Positions 19,022 to 29,009 of a stretch of DNA of 64,000 nt are shown here, piece after piece. Under the pieces are notes generated by a model. The model saw only the letters and a program-made list of their open reading frames with translations. It had not been told where the DNA came from and made no database searches. The stretch spans positions 8,301 to 72,300 of the forward strand of contig CALJLD010000085.1 in NCBI GenBank assembly GCA_937982665.1. The letters are read 5' to 3'. The stretch's first letter is position 1; each line of letters begins with the position of its first letter. The stretch is from an uncultured Planctomycetales bacterium (GTDB lineage: Bacteria > Planctomycetota > Planctomycetia > Pirellulales > S012-138). The position numbers were made by a program, and so were the translations under genes.

Positions 19022-19416
19022 GTGCGCTTACTTACTCGCATTGGCGCGTTGAAGAGTTGCGCCGAAGTAATTCGCATCCGCGTGGGCAATTTGTATGCGG
19101 GTGATGAGTGCGCGCCACGCGTCGATGCACGATCATGAGAACGAAGCTCAGCCACCTGCCGAAGATTTTCCCGGGGATCGCTGCGGCGGCGCGGTTTTCT
19201 CGCTCACACCCAACATGTTCCCTAGCGCGCACAGCGCTGAATATCGTATGAAATTCGTGTTGTTGCGTGCCGGTGCAGACACTGTGTTTTGCACTAGTGC
19301 GTCCACCAACTCGCTGATTCGCAAAAAACTTGACCGGCGCGCATTCGATGTATACGCCTCAAGCCTTGGTGGATAACGCCTCGGAATCAGAACGCCAATT
19401 GGCAGGCGCGAGGACG
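19022..19416. other. Intergenic region between convergent genes
   Basis: About 400 bases between a + strand terminator and the 3' end of the large - strand gene. A 93-codon open frame exists on + (19095-19376), but its composition is unlike the neighbouring proteins and it lacks a ribosome binding site. I see nothing else. Confidence 0.4.
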
Positions 19417-22400
19417 CTAAGCCTCATACTCTTTGGTCCACTTCTCGAGTTGGCCCATCAGTTGTTCCAACGAGAGCGGCGACCATGACTCATCGTCATT
19501 GTGGTCTAAGCGGTTTTCGCGAACGCGCGCGTCGACGCGCTCCAACTCTCCGGCCAGGTCCAGCAACCAATCGGGATGGTCGAGCCCCACGCCGGTCGGT
19601 TCGGCAGCCAGATCATCCACAGCAGCTTCCAGCGCTGTTGCCGCCATGCCGTCCTGCTTTGCCTGGCGAAGCTCGCGCACGGCCGGCTCGATCAAGGCCA
19701 GAGCCTTGCTTACCCGCAGCGGTCGCACGAATCGCTCCTCCAAGAGATCGCGAACGGTACGAAGTCGCATCCCGTGCTTGCTGACGAGTTTTTCGTACTG
19801 CTCCAGGTAGTGGTCCGCAGCGGAAGCGGTTTGTTCGGCAACGCCCTGCGTCCATAAGTCGGCCGCATCGTGCTCGCCTTGGCGTACAAGCACATCATGG
19901 GCAATCACAAGCGGCGAGAGATTCCAATTGATCCGCTCGTAGCCAGCTTTCAACCTTAGCAAGTCAAGGAAGCTATCGAGTTGATCCCCGCGGTCCGATT
20001 GCGTCGTCGTGTAGTTGTAGTCCTTGTATTCAACGGCATTCTCCAGGATCGCCTGGACAATCACCTGCAGCCATGTTGCCGCCACTTGGAGCGAAATCGT
20101 CTCGTCCTCAATGTCTTTGACCAGTTGGTCATCGTCATCGAGGTTGCCCTCAATCCAGTTGCTGAGGTAGTCCTCAGTTCCTTGATGAAGAATGGCCCGC
20201 AGGTTCCCTTCGTTGAAGAACCGCGGAACAAACAGCTCACGTCCGTACTTATGGACAAACTTGACGAGTTCCTTCCACGGCCGCTCTTCCAGGAAAGTCT
20301 CGGCAACGGACAATCGCAAAGATGCGCTGTGCGCCAGCCATGGCCCAAGCAGCCTCTCCGCCAGGGAATTGAGTGATTCCAGCAGATCGGATTCGTTCAG
20401 TTTGTCTCCACCGTTGTGGACCGCGCGGATTGTGCATTCCACCAGTGCCGCAAACGCAATCCGAAACAGCCGATCGAACTCGCTGACGGCATGTTGACCT
20501 TGCGGATGGGTGACTTCCATCAGCCGCGCCGTTTCGATCAGCCGACAAGCCTCATAGACAAGCCCCCAACGCGGCAGCAACTTGGCGAAGTCAATCAGCA
20601 AAGCCTGAAGAGCTCTTGCGTTGACAATCTTCCAAGGGCTTCCACCACGCACGGATGGGACATAGAGCAATGGTTCATTCGCCAATTCATCAAGCAGCGA
20701 TGCCACGGCGCCCCCGGCGCTTGAGTCGGCAGCGTGTTGACCGGCTTCACGCCAGGCCGTGACCGCAGTTTCCTCCCATGAAAACGTGGCTTCGCACTCT
20801 TCTGGGTGCTGAGTTTCACTCGCAGCGGGTGGACATAGAGCCTGGAGTCGAAGCAAGGCTGAGACAATCGAGACGCTTGTCTCAATCGTTGATTCCAGCA
20901 ATGACTCGCGGACGCGCTGCTTGCGATCAAACTCCAACAACGCGTCGGACTCGCAGCGTGGCGACTTGATATCGCGATGGTGCAGCTCGCCCAACAATCG
21001 GTGCAGTCCCACACGCTGCCGATGCAATTGTTTGCACCAGTCGGCCAGGCGGTCACCGCCGGCAACTTTGGAAAAGCCAGGGTGATCGGCGGCCATGGTC
21101 CACAGGTCTGCGCACGTTTTGAAGAAAGCTAACCGACGGCCAATCCGCTTCGCTTCCTCTTCCCACTCAAATTGAGTTTCTTGTTCCTCGTGCGGATCAA
21201 AGATGGCCCCTTCTCTACCGTCGTCGGTCGAATCTATGTACGAAACGTCTTCGTAGGCCGCGGCGAACATATCATCTTCTTCGTCGTCCGCTTCATCCAG
21301 GTCGTCGAAGTATTCCTGAGGATCGTCAGTGTTGAATGACTTCCAGCCGAATTCCGGAACGCGGGCATGGTCGTCCGCGTTCGCGTCCAGGTATTCAAGG
21401 AACTTGACTGCTCGCTGGCAGCACGGCTTTGGTGCCCCCTGATCTTGAGCGGGTGAATCTTCGCCGCTGGATTCATCATCGTCGGATTCGTTGTTACCAG
21501 AATCGTTGTCGCCAGCATCGTTTTCACCAGTGCCGCGAGTTTCAGCGGCGCTTGCTTGAACGGTCAGCGCGGTTTGCATCCAACGGCGAGCCAGTCGATG
21601 AAACGAATACTCGCCCTGTTTGAGCGTGACGGCATCGCCACGGGAAAGCCAATGCATGAGCAGGCTTTGACTGGCATCCAGGTCACCTTGCTGCAACAAA
21701 GAATCCACAACCATCGCGTAGGCTTTGGCCGAGTTGAACCCGTCGATCCTGGCCGCCCAGAAAGCGGTGTCGCCAGCGGAAGCGCCGGCTCGATGCCAAT
21801 CGTCCAGGGAGCCCGCGACGTGCTGTGCGCTGCGTGCTGCGTCGGATCCGGAAAACCCTCCAACGTCGCTCACTTCGGCGCTGGCGAATTGATCCCACCA
21901 GGTCGCCAGTTCGCCCATTTGTTGATGGATCTCTTGCCGCAACGGTTCGTCTCCGACCGCCGCCGCAACGCCTTCCAACCGCCCCCACAACCCAAACATC
22001 GCTTCAACAGTGTGCACAAGTTGGTGGATGCGATGATCGCGGACGGTGTTTTCCATTGCTGGGAATAAGCTGAACTGGCCTGCAAATCCCAGGATCGACC
22101 AGGGATCTACGATGGCGCCACACTCAATCCCGCGGTGAAGCAATTCCAGCGCGGCTTTGGCATGCTGGTGAGCCGACTCGTGCTGGCCGCGTATCACCTG
22201 CAATTGCCCACTGGAAAGATGACAATCTATTTCGCATTGAATCCGTGCCGAAGCGACGTGCACTGCCACTGATTGGCGGTTGCTCGCTTCGAAGAAACCC
22301 ATCCGTGCGTACAGCCTCGCCAGAAAGACCTGCTGCTGTTGTTGTGCGCGAAGGCGAGCCAACCGCTGGTTGAGCTCCTGCCGAATGGCTCCGAATGGTT

Positions 22401-23505
22401 GCCGGCGAACTTTGGCTTCTTCCCGGAGTTTGTCCCCGTGCGGGGCCCCCGTTCGCCTCAGGAGTTCCGCATAGAACTCATCACGATAGGTCGCGATACG
22501 CGAAACAAGCGTCGCCAATGTAACGTTGGAATCGTGCGAGTCCGGCCCAGCACCACTGACGCCAGCAGCCATCAGTAAGACACACGCAAGAACTGCCGCG
22601 GACTCCGTCAGGCGATACTCGTCAACCGTTCCGTCATCCATCACGGCGACATTGAGCGTGCGCAGGGTCACATCCGTCAGCACAAACCGCCGGTACCACC
22701 CGCTGTTGTCAATCAGGTGGGGATCCCACTGGCCAAACTGATAGTTCAAGCGTTTGTTCGCCGGATGGTCGAAATCATAAGCCCGACCATCGAAGGCAAG
22801 CTCATCCAGCCGCTCCAGTGAGAATTCCGCCACTTCGCAGATTGCCGGTTCCGTCTCCTGCAGGATCTGCAGTGCGCGCGCTACGATCTCCGCATGGGGT
22901 CCGGGCGCAACTCCCGCGCCGCGAACATACAGCGGAATTGGGCGAGTCCATTCGCGCGAATAAGGCTCCATCCGTCGCGAATCATTCAAAACAGCAACAG
23001 GCCGGTGTCCGACGAAATCCCCGAGTCTGCGCAACGCACCGTCGATGATGCGGTCCGGTTCGTCCCATGGGCTTCCTTGTTCGAGAACCGCCTCGAAGGC
23101 ACGGCCAACAAAGAACCCGTTGAATTGTTCGACCTCTGGCAAATGGCTCAGCAGGTCCCGGTGGAATTCGCGATACGCAGGCAGCAGCCTGGCCAGGGTC
23201 AAATCAAGAACAGCGGTGGCCTGCTCGCAGTCTTGGTAGACGGCTTCTTTCCCGGCTGGCGGCGACGTTTGTAACTCACCAAGCCGTTTTTGGAGCAACT
23301 CATGGATTCGGCTCCACGCATTCGAATCCGGCTGGTTGCCCGCCTCGGAATCTCCGTCGACTGCCCAGTCATGCAACTGTGCCAAACGACGTAGAAACCC
23401 CGGATCGCTCTTGCCGGCGGAGAAGTTGAGATATCCCAGCACCTCTCGCGAAATCTCAGCCAGATCGCCGGAATTCCAGCGCACGATTGAGATCTCGTCG
23501 GTCAT
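19417..23505 (-). CDS. Large protein of unknown family (1362 residues)
   Basis: I do not recognise this protein. It has no signal peptide or membrane segment, so it is probably cytoplasmic. It is Leu/Ala/Glu/Gln-rich and looks mostly alpha-helical, in a way that suggests helical repeats (TPR-like), for example around residues 400-480 and 1000-1330. A very acidic, Asp/Glu/Asn/Ser-rich segment spans about residues 650-780 and splits the protein into two helical halves. The start at ATG 23505 gives MTDEISIVRWNSGDL. It is transcribed alone, divergent from the beta-propeller gene. A perfect inverted repeat sits about 50 bases upstream of the start. Large scaffold or regulatory proteins of this kind are common in planctomycetes, but no specific role is claimed. 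Confidence 0.75.
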   Translation of the reverse strand: MTDEISIVRWNSGDLAEISREVLGYLNFSAGKSDPGFLRRLAQLHDWAVDGDSEAGNQPDSNAWSRIHELLQKRLGELQTSPPAGKEAVYQDCEQATAVLDLTLARLLPAYREFHRDLLSHLPEVEQFNGFFVGRAFEAVLEQGSPWDEPDRIIDGALRRLGDFVGHRPVAVLNDSRRMEPYSREWTRPIPLYVRGAGVAPGPHAEIVARALQILQETEPAICEVAEFSLERLDELAFDGRAYDFDHPANKRLNYQFGQWDPHLIDNSGWYRRFVLTDVTLRTLNVAVMDDGTVDEYRLTESAAVLACVLLMAAGVSGAGPDSHDSNVTLATLVSRIATYRDEFYAELLRRTGAPHGDKLREEAKVRRQPFGAIRQELNQRLARLRAQQQQQVFLARLYARMGFFEASNRQSVAVHVASARIQCEIDCHLSSGQLQVIRGQHESAHQHAKAALELLHRGIECGAIVDPWSILGFAGQFSLFPAMENTVRDHRIHQLVHTVEAMFGLWGRLEGVAAAVGDEPLRQEIHQQMGELATWWDQFASAEVSDVGGFSGSDAARSAQHVAGSLDDWHRAGASAGDTAFWAARIDGFNSAKAYAMVVDSLLQQGDLDASQSLLMHWLSRGDAVTLKQGEYSFHRLARRWMQTALTVQASAAETRGTGENDAGDNDSGNNESDDDESSGEDSPAQDQGAPKPCCQRAVKFLEYLDANADDHARVPEFGWKSFNTDDPQEYFDDLDEADDEEDDMFAAAYEDVSYIDSTDDGREGAIFDPHEEQETQFEWEEEAKRIGRRLAFFKTCADLWTMAADHPGFSKVAGGDRLADWCKQLHRQRVGLHRLLGELHHRDIKSPRCESDALLEFDRKQRVRESLLESTIETSVSIVSALLRLQALCPPAASETQHPEECEATFSWEETAVTAWREAGQHAADSSAGGAVASLLDELANEPLLYVPSVRGGSPWKIVNARALQALLIDFAKLLPRWGLVYEACRLIETARLMEVTHPQGQHAVSEFDRLFRIAFAALVECTIRAVHNGGDKLNESDLLESLNSLAERLLGPWLAHSASLRLSVAETFLEERPWKELVKFVHKYGRELFVPRFFNEGNLRAILHQGTEDYLSNWIEGNLDDDDQLVKDIEDETISLQVAATWLQVIVQAILENAVEYKDYNYTTTQSDRGDQLDSFLDLLRLKAGYERINWNLSPLVIAHDVLVRQGEHDAADLWTQGVAEQTASAADHYLEQYEKLVSKHGMRLRTVRDLLEERFVRPLRVSKALALIEPAVRELRQAKQDGMAATALEAAVDDLAAEPTGVGLDHPDWLLDLAGELERVDARVRENRLDHNDDESWSPLSLEQLMGQLEKWTKEYEA

Positions 23506-23807
23506 CGTAAGCCAAGACAGGGCTGGGAAATGCGGCGTTATCGTGGAAACGGCTCATCCTAGACTTCTGTCTGGGGTTGGTCTAGGCGGGGCAACATCCA
23601 CCAGCGCGGACATTTTTGCGGGCCGCCAACAATCGGAAGGGGTTGCTTGCCGGCCGAATTCGCCACATTCAAGCCGCGAATTTTCGTGAGTAGGCCGATT
23701 GGGCGGATTAGAATACGCAGTGAGTTTGTACAAGTATCCGTGTTCGTCCGTGCGCAAAACGTACGGTCTGCATGTCTGATTGCCTTTGTCCCCACCCCTA
23801 GACCGCA
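23506..23807. promoter_or_regulatory. Divergent intergenic region with inverted repeat
   Basis: This 300-base gap must hold the promoters of both divergent genes. CCTAGAC (23558-23564) and GTCTAGG (23580-23586) form a perfect 7-bp inverted repeat with a 15-base spacer, about 53 bases upstream of the large - strand gene. A TAGAAT at 23709-23714 could be a -10 box for the + strand gene, but no good -35 lies at 17 bases. The inverted repeat could be an operator; this is inference. Confidence 0.3.
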
Positions 23808-25145
23808 ATGAAGCGCCAATCTCAGATTGCCCTGTTGTTTGCAGTTTTTGCCTTTGCCATGTCCGCTGCCCTGTGCCAGGCACAAGTCCGTGGAAACGGC
23901 CTTATTTCCCGCTCTATGGCGCGAAGTTTGGGCTTGGAGAGGTCTTGGTTTGCGCAAATTGACCTGGATCCTTCCCGCGATCGTGTGGAAGCGGTGGTGA
24001 TCTACCAACCAGGCAGCTTGCAGGACTCTGTTGCCCATGACGATGTTGGATTGGCCGAAGGCGCACAAGGCGTAGAGCAAGGCGTAGTGTCTGTGGACGA
24101 TACGACCGAGGTTGTTCAAGGCGAAGCCGCCGCAACGCCCACGGAAGATGCGGCACTCAATCGCGCAACGGTTTACGTTCTCACACGACAAAGCGTTCTG
24201 CACTCGGTTGATGCGGAGACTGGTCGTACAAATTGGGTGCGAGTTGTCGGCAATCCCAAGCGTCCTGTCGAAGCGCCCGTCGCCAACCGCCAATACGTCG
24301 CGATGGTCAACGGATCGGACCTGTTCGTCATGGATCGCGGGACAGGCGAAACCTTGTGGCAGGTTCGTTTGCATAGCGCCCCTGTTGCCCCGTTGGCGAT
24401 TGGCGCCAAGTGGGTCTATGTCCCGGGAGCTGATGGGGCAATGACCGCATTCAATATTGATAATCCCGAAGAGAAGTGGGGCTATGCATCGGGAGCGCCC
24501 GTCGAGTTCTCTCCAGTGGTCACTAACGAAACGGTCTCATGGCAAACACGCTATGGCCGCCTCTTCATCGCGGACAAGGTCTCCACGCGAGTGACTCGAC
24601 GATTTGATGGAACCGACGTGGCCGCCACCCGGCCCGTTTATTGGCCACCTTACATCTACGTTGCAACTCGCAACGGCTATGTCAGCGCCGTGCACGAGCG
24701 CAACGGGCTTGCCATCTGGCGATTCGCTTCTGGTTCGACCATCTACGAACCGCCAGTCGCCGTCGAAGACAGTCTGTTTGTCGTCACAAGCCAAGGTGGG
24801 CTCTTCTCGCTCAATTCCGCCGGAGCCCAAAACTGGTATCGTGCCGGCATTACTCAGTTTGTCGCTGCCAGCCCCGGCCGCGTGTATGGCATCGATTCCA
24901 TCAACCAGCTTGTCGCCTTGGATCGAACGACAGGTCTGCCCGTTGGCGCAATCTCGCTGGTGGATCAGCAGATCCGCTTATGCAATCAGGTCAATGATCG
25001 GATCTATGTTTGCACTGAGAAAGGGCTGCTGCATTGCTTGCACGAAATCGGCCAAGAGGAGCCAGCCATCCACATGCCGCCAGCCCCAGAATCGGCTGAT
25101 GGCGTAGATGACGCTGCCGCTGGCAACGCTGGAGTTGATGGCTAG
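23808..25145 (+). CDS. Secreted PQQ-type beta-propeller repeat protein
   Basis: The 445-residue protein has a signal peptide (MKRQSQIALLFAVFAFAM, cleavage after about residue 25). A beta-propeller built of PQQ-like repeats follows, each with the pattern 'A-x-x-T/R-G-x-x-x-W': AETGRTNWVRVVG, RGTGETLWQVRL, ERNGLAIWRFASG and SAGAQNWYRAG. The first 100 residues after the signal are acidic and probably flexible. It is probably periplasmic or outer-membrane associated, in the manner of BamB-like propellers. No methanol dehydrogenase active-site residues are seen, so an enzymatic role is unlikely. It is monocistronic, and a 560-base gap separates it from fusA. Confidence 0.8.
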   Translation: MKRQSQIALLFAVFAFAMSAALCQAQVRGNGLISRSMARSLGLERSWFAQIDLDPSRDRVEAVVIYQPGSLQDSVAHDDVGLAEGAQGVEQGVVSVDDTTEVVQGEAAATPTEDAALNRATVYVLTRQSVLHSVDAETGRTNWVRVVGNPKRPVEAPVANRQYVAMVNGSDLFVMDRGTGETLWQVRLHSAPVAPLAIGAKWVYVPGADGAMTAFNIDNPEEKWGYASGAPVEFSPVVTNETVSWQTRYGRLFIADKVSTRVTRRFDGTDVAATRPVYWPPYIYVATRNGYVSAVHERNGLAIWRFASGSTIYEPPVAVEDSLFVVTSQGGLFSLNSAGAQNWYRAGITQFVAASPGRVYGIDSINQLVALDRTTGLPVGAISLVDQQIRLCNQVNDRIYVCTEKGLLHCLHEIGQEEPAIHMPPAPESADGVDDAAAGNAGVDG

Positions 25146-25708
25146 CACAATCCACAGTTGGCCTCAGAGATGCCGATCTGGCCGCCAGGGCATTCGCAAC
25201 CATTGAGATGGCGCGAATTTCGCGTAAATCCAATGAAGTGCGCGGGTTTAGGCCTTTCCCCTGGATCAAGTGCTTGAGTAGATTGGATACGAGAGATCGC
25301 GAATTGCTGGGAATGCGGTAACCAAGGGCTGGTACCTCTCAGCAAGTCGGCTGCGGCAACCTGAGATCATCCTTCGCAGCTTGCGGAGTTGGCGGGATCT
25401 CAAAGGGACGGCCTTCGGTGTGAATCCGAAAGCCGGCAAACCTGGCGGGCAGCATGGCCTCGACGGATTGTGGTTACCGGCCTGGTTCGGGAATGGAAAT
25501 CTTGAAGAACAGGGCCTGCTTGCGTGACCTTGCGCGGTCGCGGATTCCACGGCGAACCATGCGGTCAATTCGTGCGTCATAAGGTAGCTGGTCAAAGTAT
25601 GGCTTCTTTGCCGAAGATATTCTTCGCAAGAAGCCTAAATGGCCACACAAGTTACAGTCAAAAGGCGAACCAGACTCTGGGACGTCGCAAACGTTTAAGT
25701 TGAAGATC
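25146..25708. other. Long intergenic region upstream of fusA
   Basis: No convincing gene is seen in these 563 bases; the open frames on the - strand are short and overlap each other. A 34-codon + frame (25599-25703) ends against the fusA start but has no ribosome binding site. The region probably contains a promoter and leader for fusA. Confidence 0.4.
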
Positions 25709-27817
25709 ATGAACCTGGCGAACGTTCGAAACATCGGTATTTCCGCTCACATCGACTCCGGCAAGACGACCTTGTCCGAGCGGATCTTGTTCTATGCGGG
25801 TCGCATTCATCGCGTGCAGGAAGTTCGCGGCGAAGGCGCCACCATGGATCACATGGAACTGGAGAAAGAGCGCGGAATCACCATCACCAGCGCCGCCACC
25901 AGCGTTCAGTGGAAAAACCACGCGATCAACCTGATCGACACACCGGGCCACGTTGACTTCACGGTCGAAGTCGAGCGCTCGCTCCGCGTTCTTGATGGCG
26001 CTGTGCTTGTCCTATGTTCCGTAGGCGGCGTGCAGGCTCAGTCACTGACCATTGATCGGCAAATGCGGAGATATGGCGTGCCGCGCTTGGCGTTCATCAA
26101 CAAGATGGACCGCACCGGTGCCAATCCGGAGAAGGTCACCGGCCAACTCAAAGACAAGTTGGGCTGTGACGCCATTGCCATGCAAATTGCCATCGGCAAA
26201 GAAGCCAACTTTGAGGGAGTTGTCGATCTCATCACGATGAAAGCCATCTATTTTGATGGCGATCACGGCGAAAAAATTCGCGAAGAATCGATTCCGTCTG
26301 ACCTGCAAGCCACGGCGGATGCCGCCCGCAGCCAGATGCTCGAGGCGCTCGCGATGTACTCTGACGAACTCATGGAGCTGCTGCTCTCGGAAGAGACTCC
26401 CAGCGAAGATCTGATTCGAGCCGTCGTGCGCGACGCCACGGTCAGTCAGCAGATTACGCCCGTCTTCATGGGCACGGCCTATCGCAATAAAGGCGTGCAA
26501 CTGTTGCTGGACGCCATTAACTCGTATCTGCCATCTCCGCCCGAGTGCGAGATCTCTGCCTTCGTGCATGAGAACGTCAAGTCGGACGACGAATCCGCTA
26601 TCGGCGCGAAGATGGAGCTGAAGCCGGAGCCGCAGTTACCGTTGGTGTTGATGGCCTTCAAAATCGTTGAAGACCCGTTCGGCACGCTGACATTCATTCG
26701 GCTCTATCAAGGCACCTTGAGCAAAGGCCAAACCGTTTACAACCAACGGACTGGCCAAAAGCAGCGTGTCGCGCGAATTGTCCGCATGCACGCGGACGAA
26801 CGCGAAGAAATCGACAAAGCATCTGCTGGCGATATCGTCGCCGTGCAAGGCATCGATTGCGCAAGCGGCGACACGTACGCGGACAAGTATCCGTACTGCA
26901 CGTTGGAAAACATGCACGTGCCGGAACCTGTCATCAAGATGGCAGTTGCTCCCATGGGGCGCGACGGAGCGGACCGCTTGAGCAAAGCTCTCCAACGATT
27001 CCGTCGTGAGGACCCCACGTTTGTGGTTTCCACAGATGAAGAAACTGGCGAGACACTGATCGCCGGCATGGGCGAATTGCACCTCGACGTTTACCTGGAA
27101 CGCATCCGCCGCGAATACAAGACGCAAGTTGAGGTCGGTGCGCCGAAGGTCAACTATCGCGAAGCGCCAACTCAGAAGGCAACATTTGACGTCCGCCACA
27201 AGAAGCAGTCCGGCGGCTCGGGTCAGTTTGCGCACATCATCGGCTATATGGAGCCGCTTCCCGATGACGCGGAAGAAACCTTCCTCTTTGAAGAAACCGT
27301 TGTCGGCGGGCGAATTCCCAAGCAATACATTCCGGCCGTGGAGAAGGGCTTCCGCGAACTCTGCACCAAAGGTCCCATCGCCGGGTATCCGGTTGTTGGC
27401 CTCAAAGTTGTGTTAGAGGACGGTTCCTATCATGAAGTCGATAGCTCTGACATGGCATTCATGACCTGTGCCAAGACGTGCATGCGCGAGAACTTCTCGC
27501 GTACAAAACCAGCCCTCTTGGAACCGGTGATGAAGCTCGAAGTCGAGGCTCCCGTTGATTTCCAGGGTTCAATCACCGGCGATCTGATTTCGCGCCGTGG
27601 AATGATTGTCGCCACGCACCATGAAGGCGGCACCGCCCGAATCGAAGGCGAGGTCCCGCTGGCTGAGACCTTTGGTTATTCCACGGATCTGCGGAGCATG
27701 ACGCAGGGCCAAGGCACGTTTTCCATGGAGTTTGGCAGCTATAAGAAGGTGCCGCACTCCTTGGCGGAAGAAATCATTGCGGACCGCAAGAAGACTGCAG
27801 TCGCCGGCGCAGTTTGA
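25709..27817 (+). CDS. fusA: Translation elongation factor G, mitochondrial-like (spdEFG1 type)
   Basis: EF-G is the GTPase that drives ribosomal translocation. The 702-residue protein has all five domains. G1 is AHIDSGKTT (residues 13-21), with Ser where canonical bacterial EF-G has Ala. G3 is DTPGH, and G4 is NKMDR. The stretches MELEKERGITI and LDGAVLVLCSVGGVQAQS closely follow mitochondrial EF-G1, the signature of the spdEFG1 group found in spirochaetes, planctomycetes and some deltaproteobacteria. In that group EFG1 handles translocation and a second EF-G handles ribosome recycling. ATG at 25709 is chosen; TTG at 25700 would add three residues. It is not in a str operon: no rpsL, rpsG or tuf is adjacent. 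Confidence 0.95.
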   Translation: MNLANVRNIGISAHIDSGKTTLSERILFYAGRIHRVQEVRGEGATMDHMELEKERGITITSAATSVQWKNHAINLIDTPGHVDFTVEVERSLRVLDGAVLVLCSVGGVQAQSLTIDRQMRRYGVPRLAFINKMDRTGANPEKVTGQLKDKLGCDAIAMQIAIGKEANFEGVVDLITMKAIYFDGDHGEKIREESIPSDLQATADAARSQMLEALAMYSDELMELLLSEETPSEDLIRAVVRDATVSQQITPVFMGTAYRNKGVQLLLDAINSYLPSPPECEISAFVHENVKSDDESAIGAKMELKPEPQLPLVLMAFKIVEDPFGTLTFIRLYQGTLSKGQTVYNQRTGQKQRVARIVRMHADEREEIDKASAGDIVAVQGIDCASGDTYADKYPYCTLENMHVPEPVIKMAVAPMGRDGADRLSKALQRFRREDPTFVVSTDEETGETLIAGMGELHLDVYLERIRREYKTQVEVGAPKVNYREAPTQKATFDVRHKKQSGGSGQFAHIIGYMEPLPDDAEETFLFEETVVGGRIPKQYIPAVEKGFRELCTKGPIAGYPVVGLKVVLEDGSYHEVDSSDMAFMTCAKTCMRENFSRTKPALLEPVMKLEVEAPVDFQGSITGDLISRRGMIVATHHEGGTARIEGEVPLAETFGYSTDLRSMTQGQGTFSMEFGSYKKVPHSLAEEIIADRKKTAVAGAV

Positions 27818-27908
27818 TTTCTGTTGCGATAGCTGGTAGGCAAAGCGTACAACCTTGGATCGCACACTTCATCGTGGCGAAAAACATCCGCAAACAGGAG
27901 TACGCAAC

Positions 27909-28247
27909 GTGTTGCTAGTCACCTCGGAATCCATCGCTGGCTATGAAGTTACCCAAGTGATGGGCCTGGTCCACGGTAACTCCGTACGAGCCAAACATGT
28001 GGGCCGCGATTTCATGGCCGGGCTCAAGCAAATCGTTGGCGGCGAGCTGCGCGGTTACACGGAACTGCTGAGCGAGGCCCGCCGTGAAGCGATCGCCCGG
28101 ATGGTTCAAGAAGCCGAACGCTTGGGTGCCAACGCCATTATTTCGATGCGATTCAACACCAGCTCTATCATGGCATCAGCAGCCGAGCTGTTTGCCTTCG
28201 GCACGGCTGTGGTTGTGCAGCCCACGTCACAGTCGACCGCCGAGTAA
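27909..28247 (+). CDS. YbjQ/UPF0145 family protein
   Basis: A 112-residue protein of the YbjQ (UPF0145) family, which forms pentameric dodecin-like assemblies and is annotated as a putative heavy-metal-binding domain; its function is not settled. The family core is clear: GYEVTQVMGLVHGNSVRAKH, then GRDFMAGLKQIVGGE and GANAIISMRFNTSS. The GTG at 27909 is chosen because an AGGAG site lies 8 bases upstream and it places the protein start at the usual position. The open frame extends upstream to 27855, but those residues are not family-like. It sits between fusA and scpA on the same strand. Confidence 0.85.
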   Translation: MLLVTSESIAGYEVTQVMGLVHGNSVRAKHVGRDFMAGLKQIVGGELRGYTELLSEARREAIARMVQEAERLGANAIISMRFNTSSIMASAAELFAFGTAVVVQPTSQSTAE

Positions 28248-28277
28248 CACCAAAAGCTGGCCTGCTTTTGCGGACCA

Positions 28278-29009
28278 ATGGAAAGCACACGTTTCAGCGT
28301 CCAACTAGACGCCTATTCCGGCCCCTTGGATCTCCTGCTTTACCTGGTGCGAAAGCATGAGTTGGAGGTCACCGCGCTCTCGTTGGCTACCATCGCGGAC
28401 CAATTTGTTGCGCACATTGATGCAATCGAGTCGATAGACCTGAACTCCGTCGGCGATTTTCTGGATGTTGCCGGAACGCTCACGGAAATGAAGTCCCGGC
28501 TTGTACTCCCTCGTGCCGAGGCGGAAGACACGATCGAAGCCGAGCAGGAAGATCTGATTCAACGATTGCTGGAATACAAACGCTTCAAAGACGCGGCCAC
28601 CACTTTGGATGAGCGCGCGTCCGCCTGGCGAAGGCGATTTCCACGTTTGGCGCGAGATGCCGCCCCCAAGAAGCCGGACCTGGAGGATCGCCCGGTTCGC
28701 GAGTTGGAAGTTTGGGACCTGGTGTCAGCTTTCGCCAGGGTGATTCGCGAGCATTCGGCCGTCCAGCCGACAAACATCGTCTATGACGAGACGCCGGTCT
28801 CCGTATACATGGAACAGATCCATGAACGAGTGACCAGGGAATCGCGACTTGCCTTCTCTGAGCTCTTTCCGCCTGACGCGATCAAATCATCGCTTGTTGG
28901 TCTGTTCCTGGCGATGATGGAACTCACCCGACAGCGAAAGTTGCTGGTCCGCCAAAACGATCTCTTCACGGAGATTTGGCTGGAGCCGGCCGATGGGAAC
29001 GAACCGTAA
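28278..29009 (+). CDS. scpA: Segregation and condensation protein A
   Basis: ScpA is the kleisin subunit that bridges SMC heads and binds ScpB in chromosome condensation. The 243-residue length fits. The N-terminal signature FSVQLDAYSGPLDLLLYLV and LEVTALSLATIADQFVAHI is diagnostic. The mid-region YKRFKDAATTLDERA and the C-terminal winged helix (FSELFPPDAIKSSLVGLFLA) complete the fold. The start at ATG 28278 agrees with the family. No scpB or smc gene is adjacent, although scpA-scpB pairs are common elsewhere. A 7-bp hairpin (28251-28270) lies just before the start. Confidence 0.92.
   Translation: MESTRFSVQLDAYSGPLDLLLYLVRKHELEVTALSLATIADQFVAHIDAIESIDLNSVGDFLDVAGTLTEMKSRLVLPRAEAEDTIEAEQEDLIQRLLEYKRFKDAATTLDERASAWRRRFPRLARDAAPKKPDLEDRPVRELEVWDLVSAFARVIREHSAVQPTNIVYDETPVSVYMEQIHERVTRESRLAFSELFPPDAIKSSLVGLFLAMMELTRQRKLLVRQNDLFTEIWLEPADGNEP

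Noticed and set aside
19095..19376. 93-codon + frame in the gap before the large - strand gene
   Set aside because: No ribosome binding site, mixed composition and no neighbour suggesting a gene.
25599..25703. 34-codon leader peptide before fusA
   Set aside because: No ribosome binding site and no regulatory codon run or attenuator hairpin.
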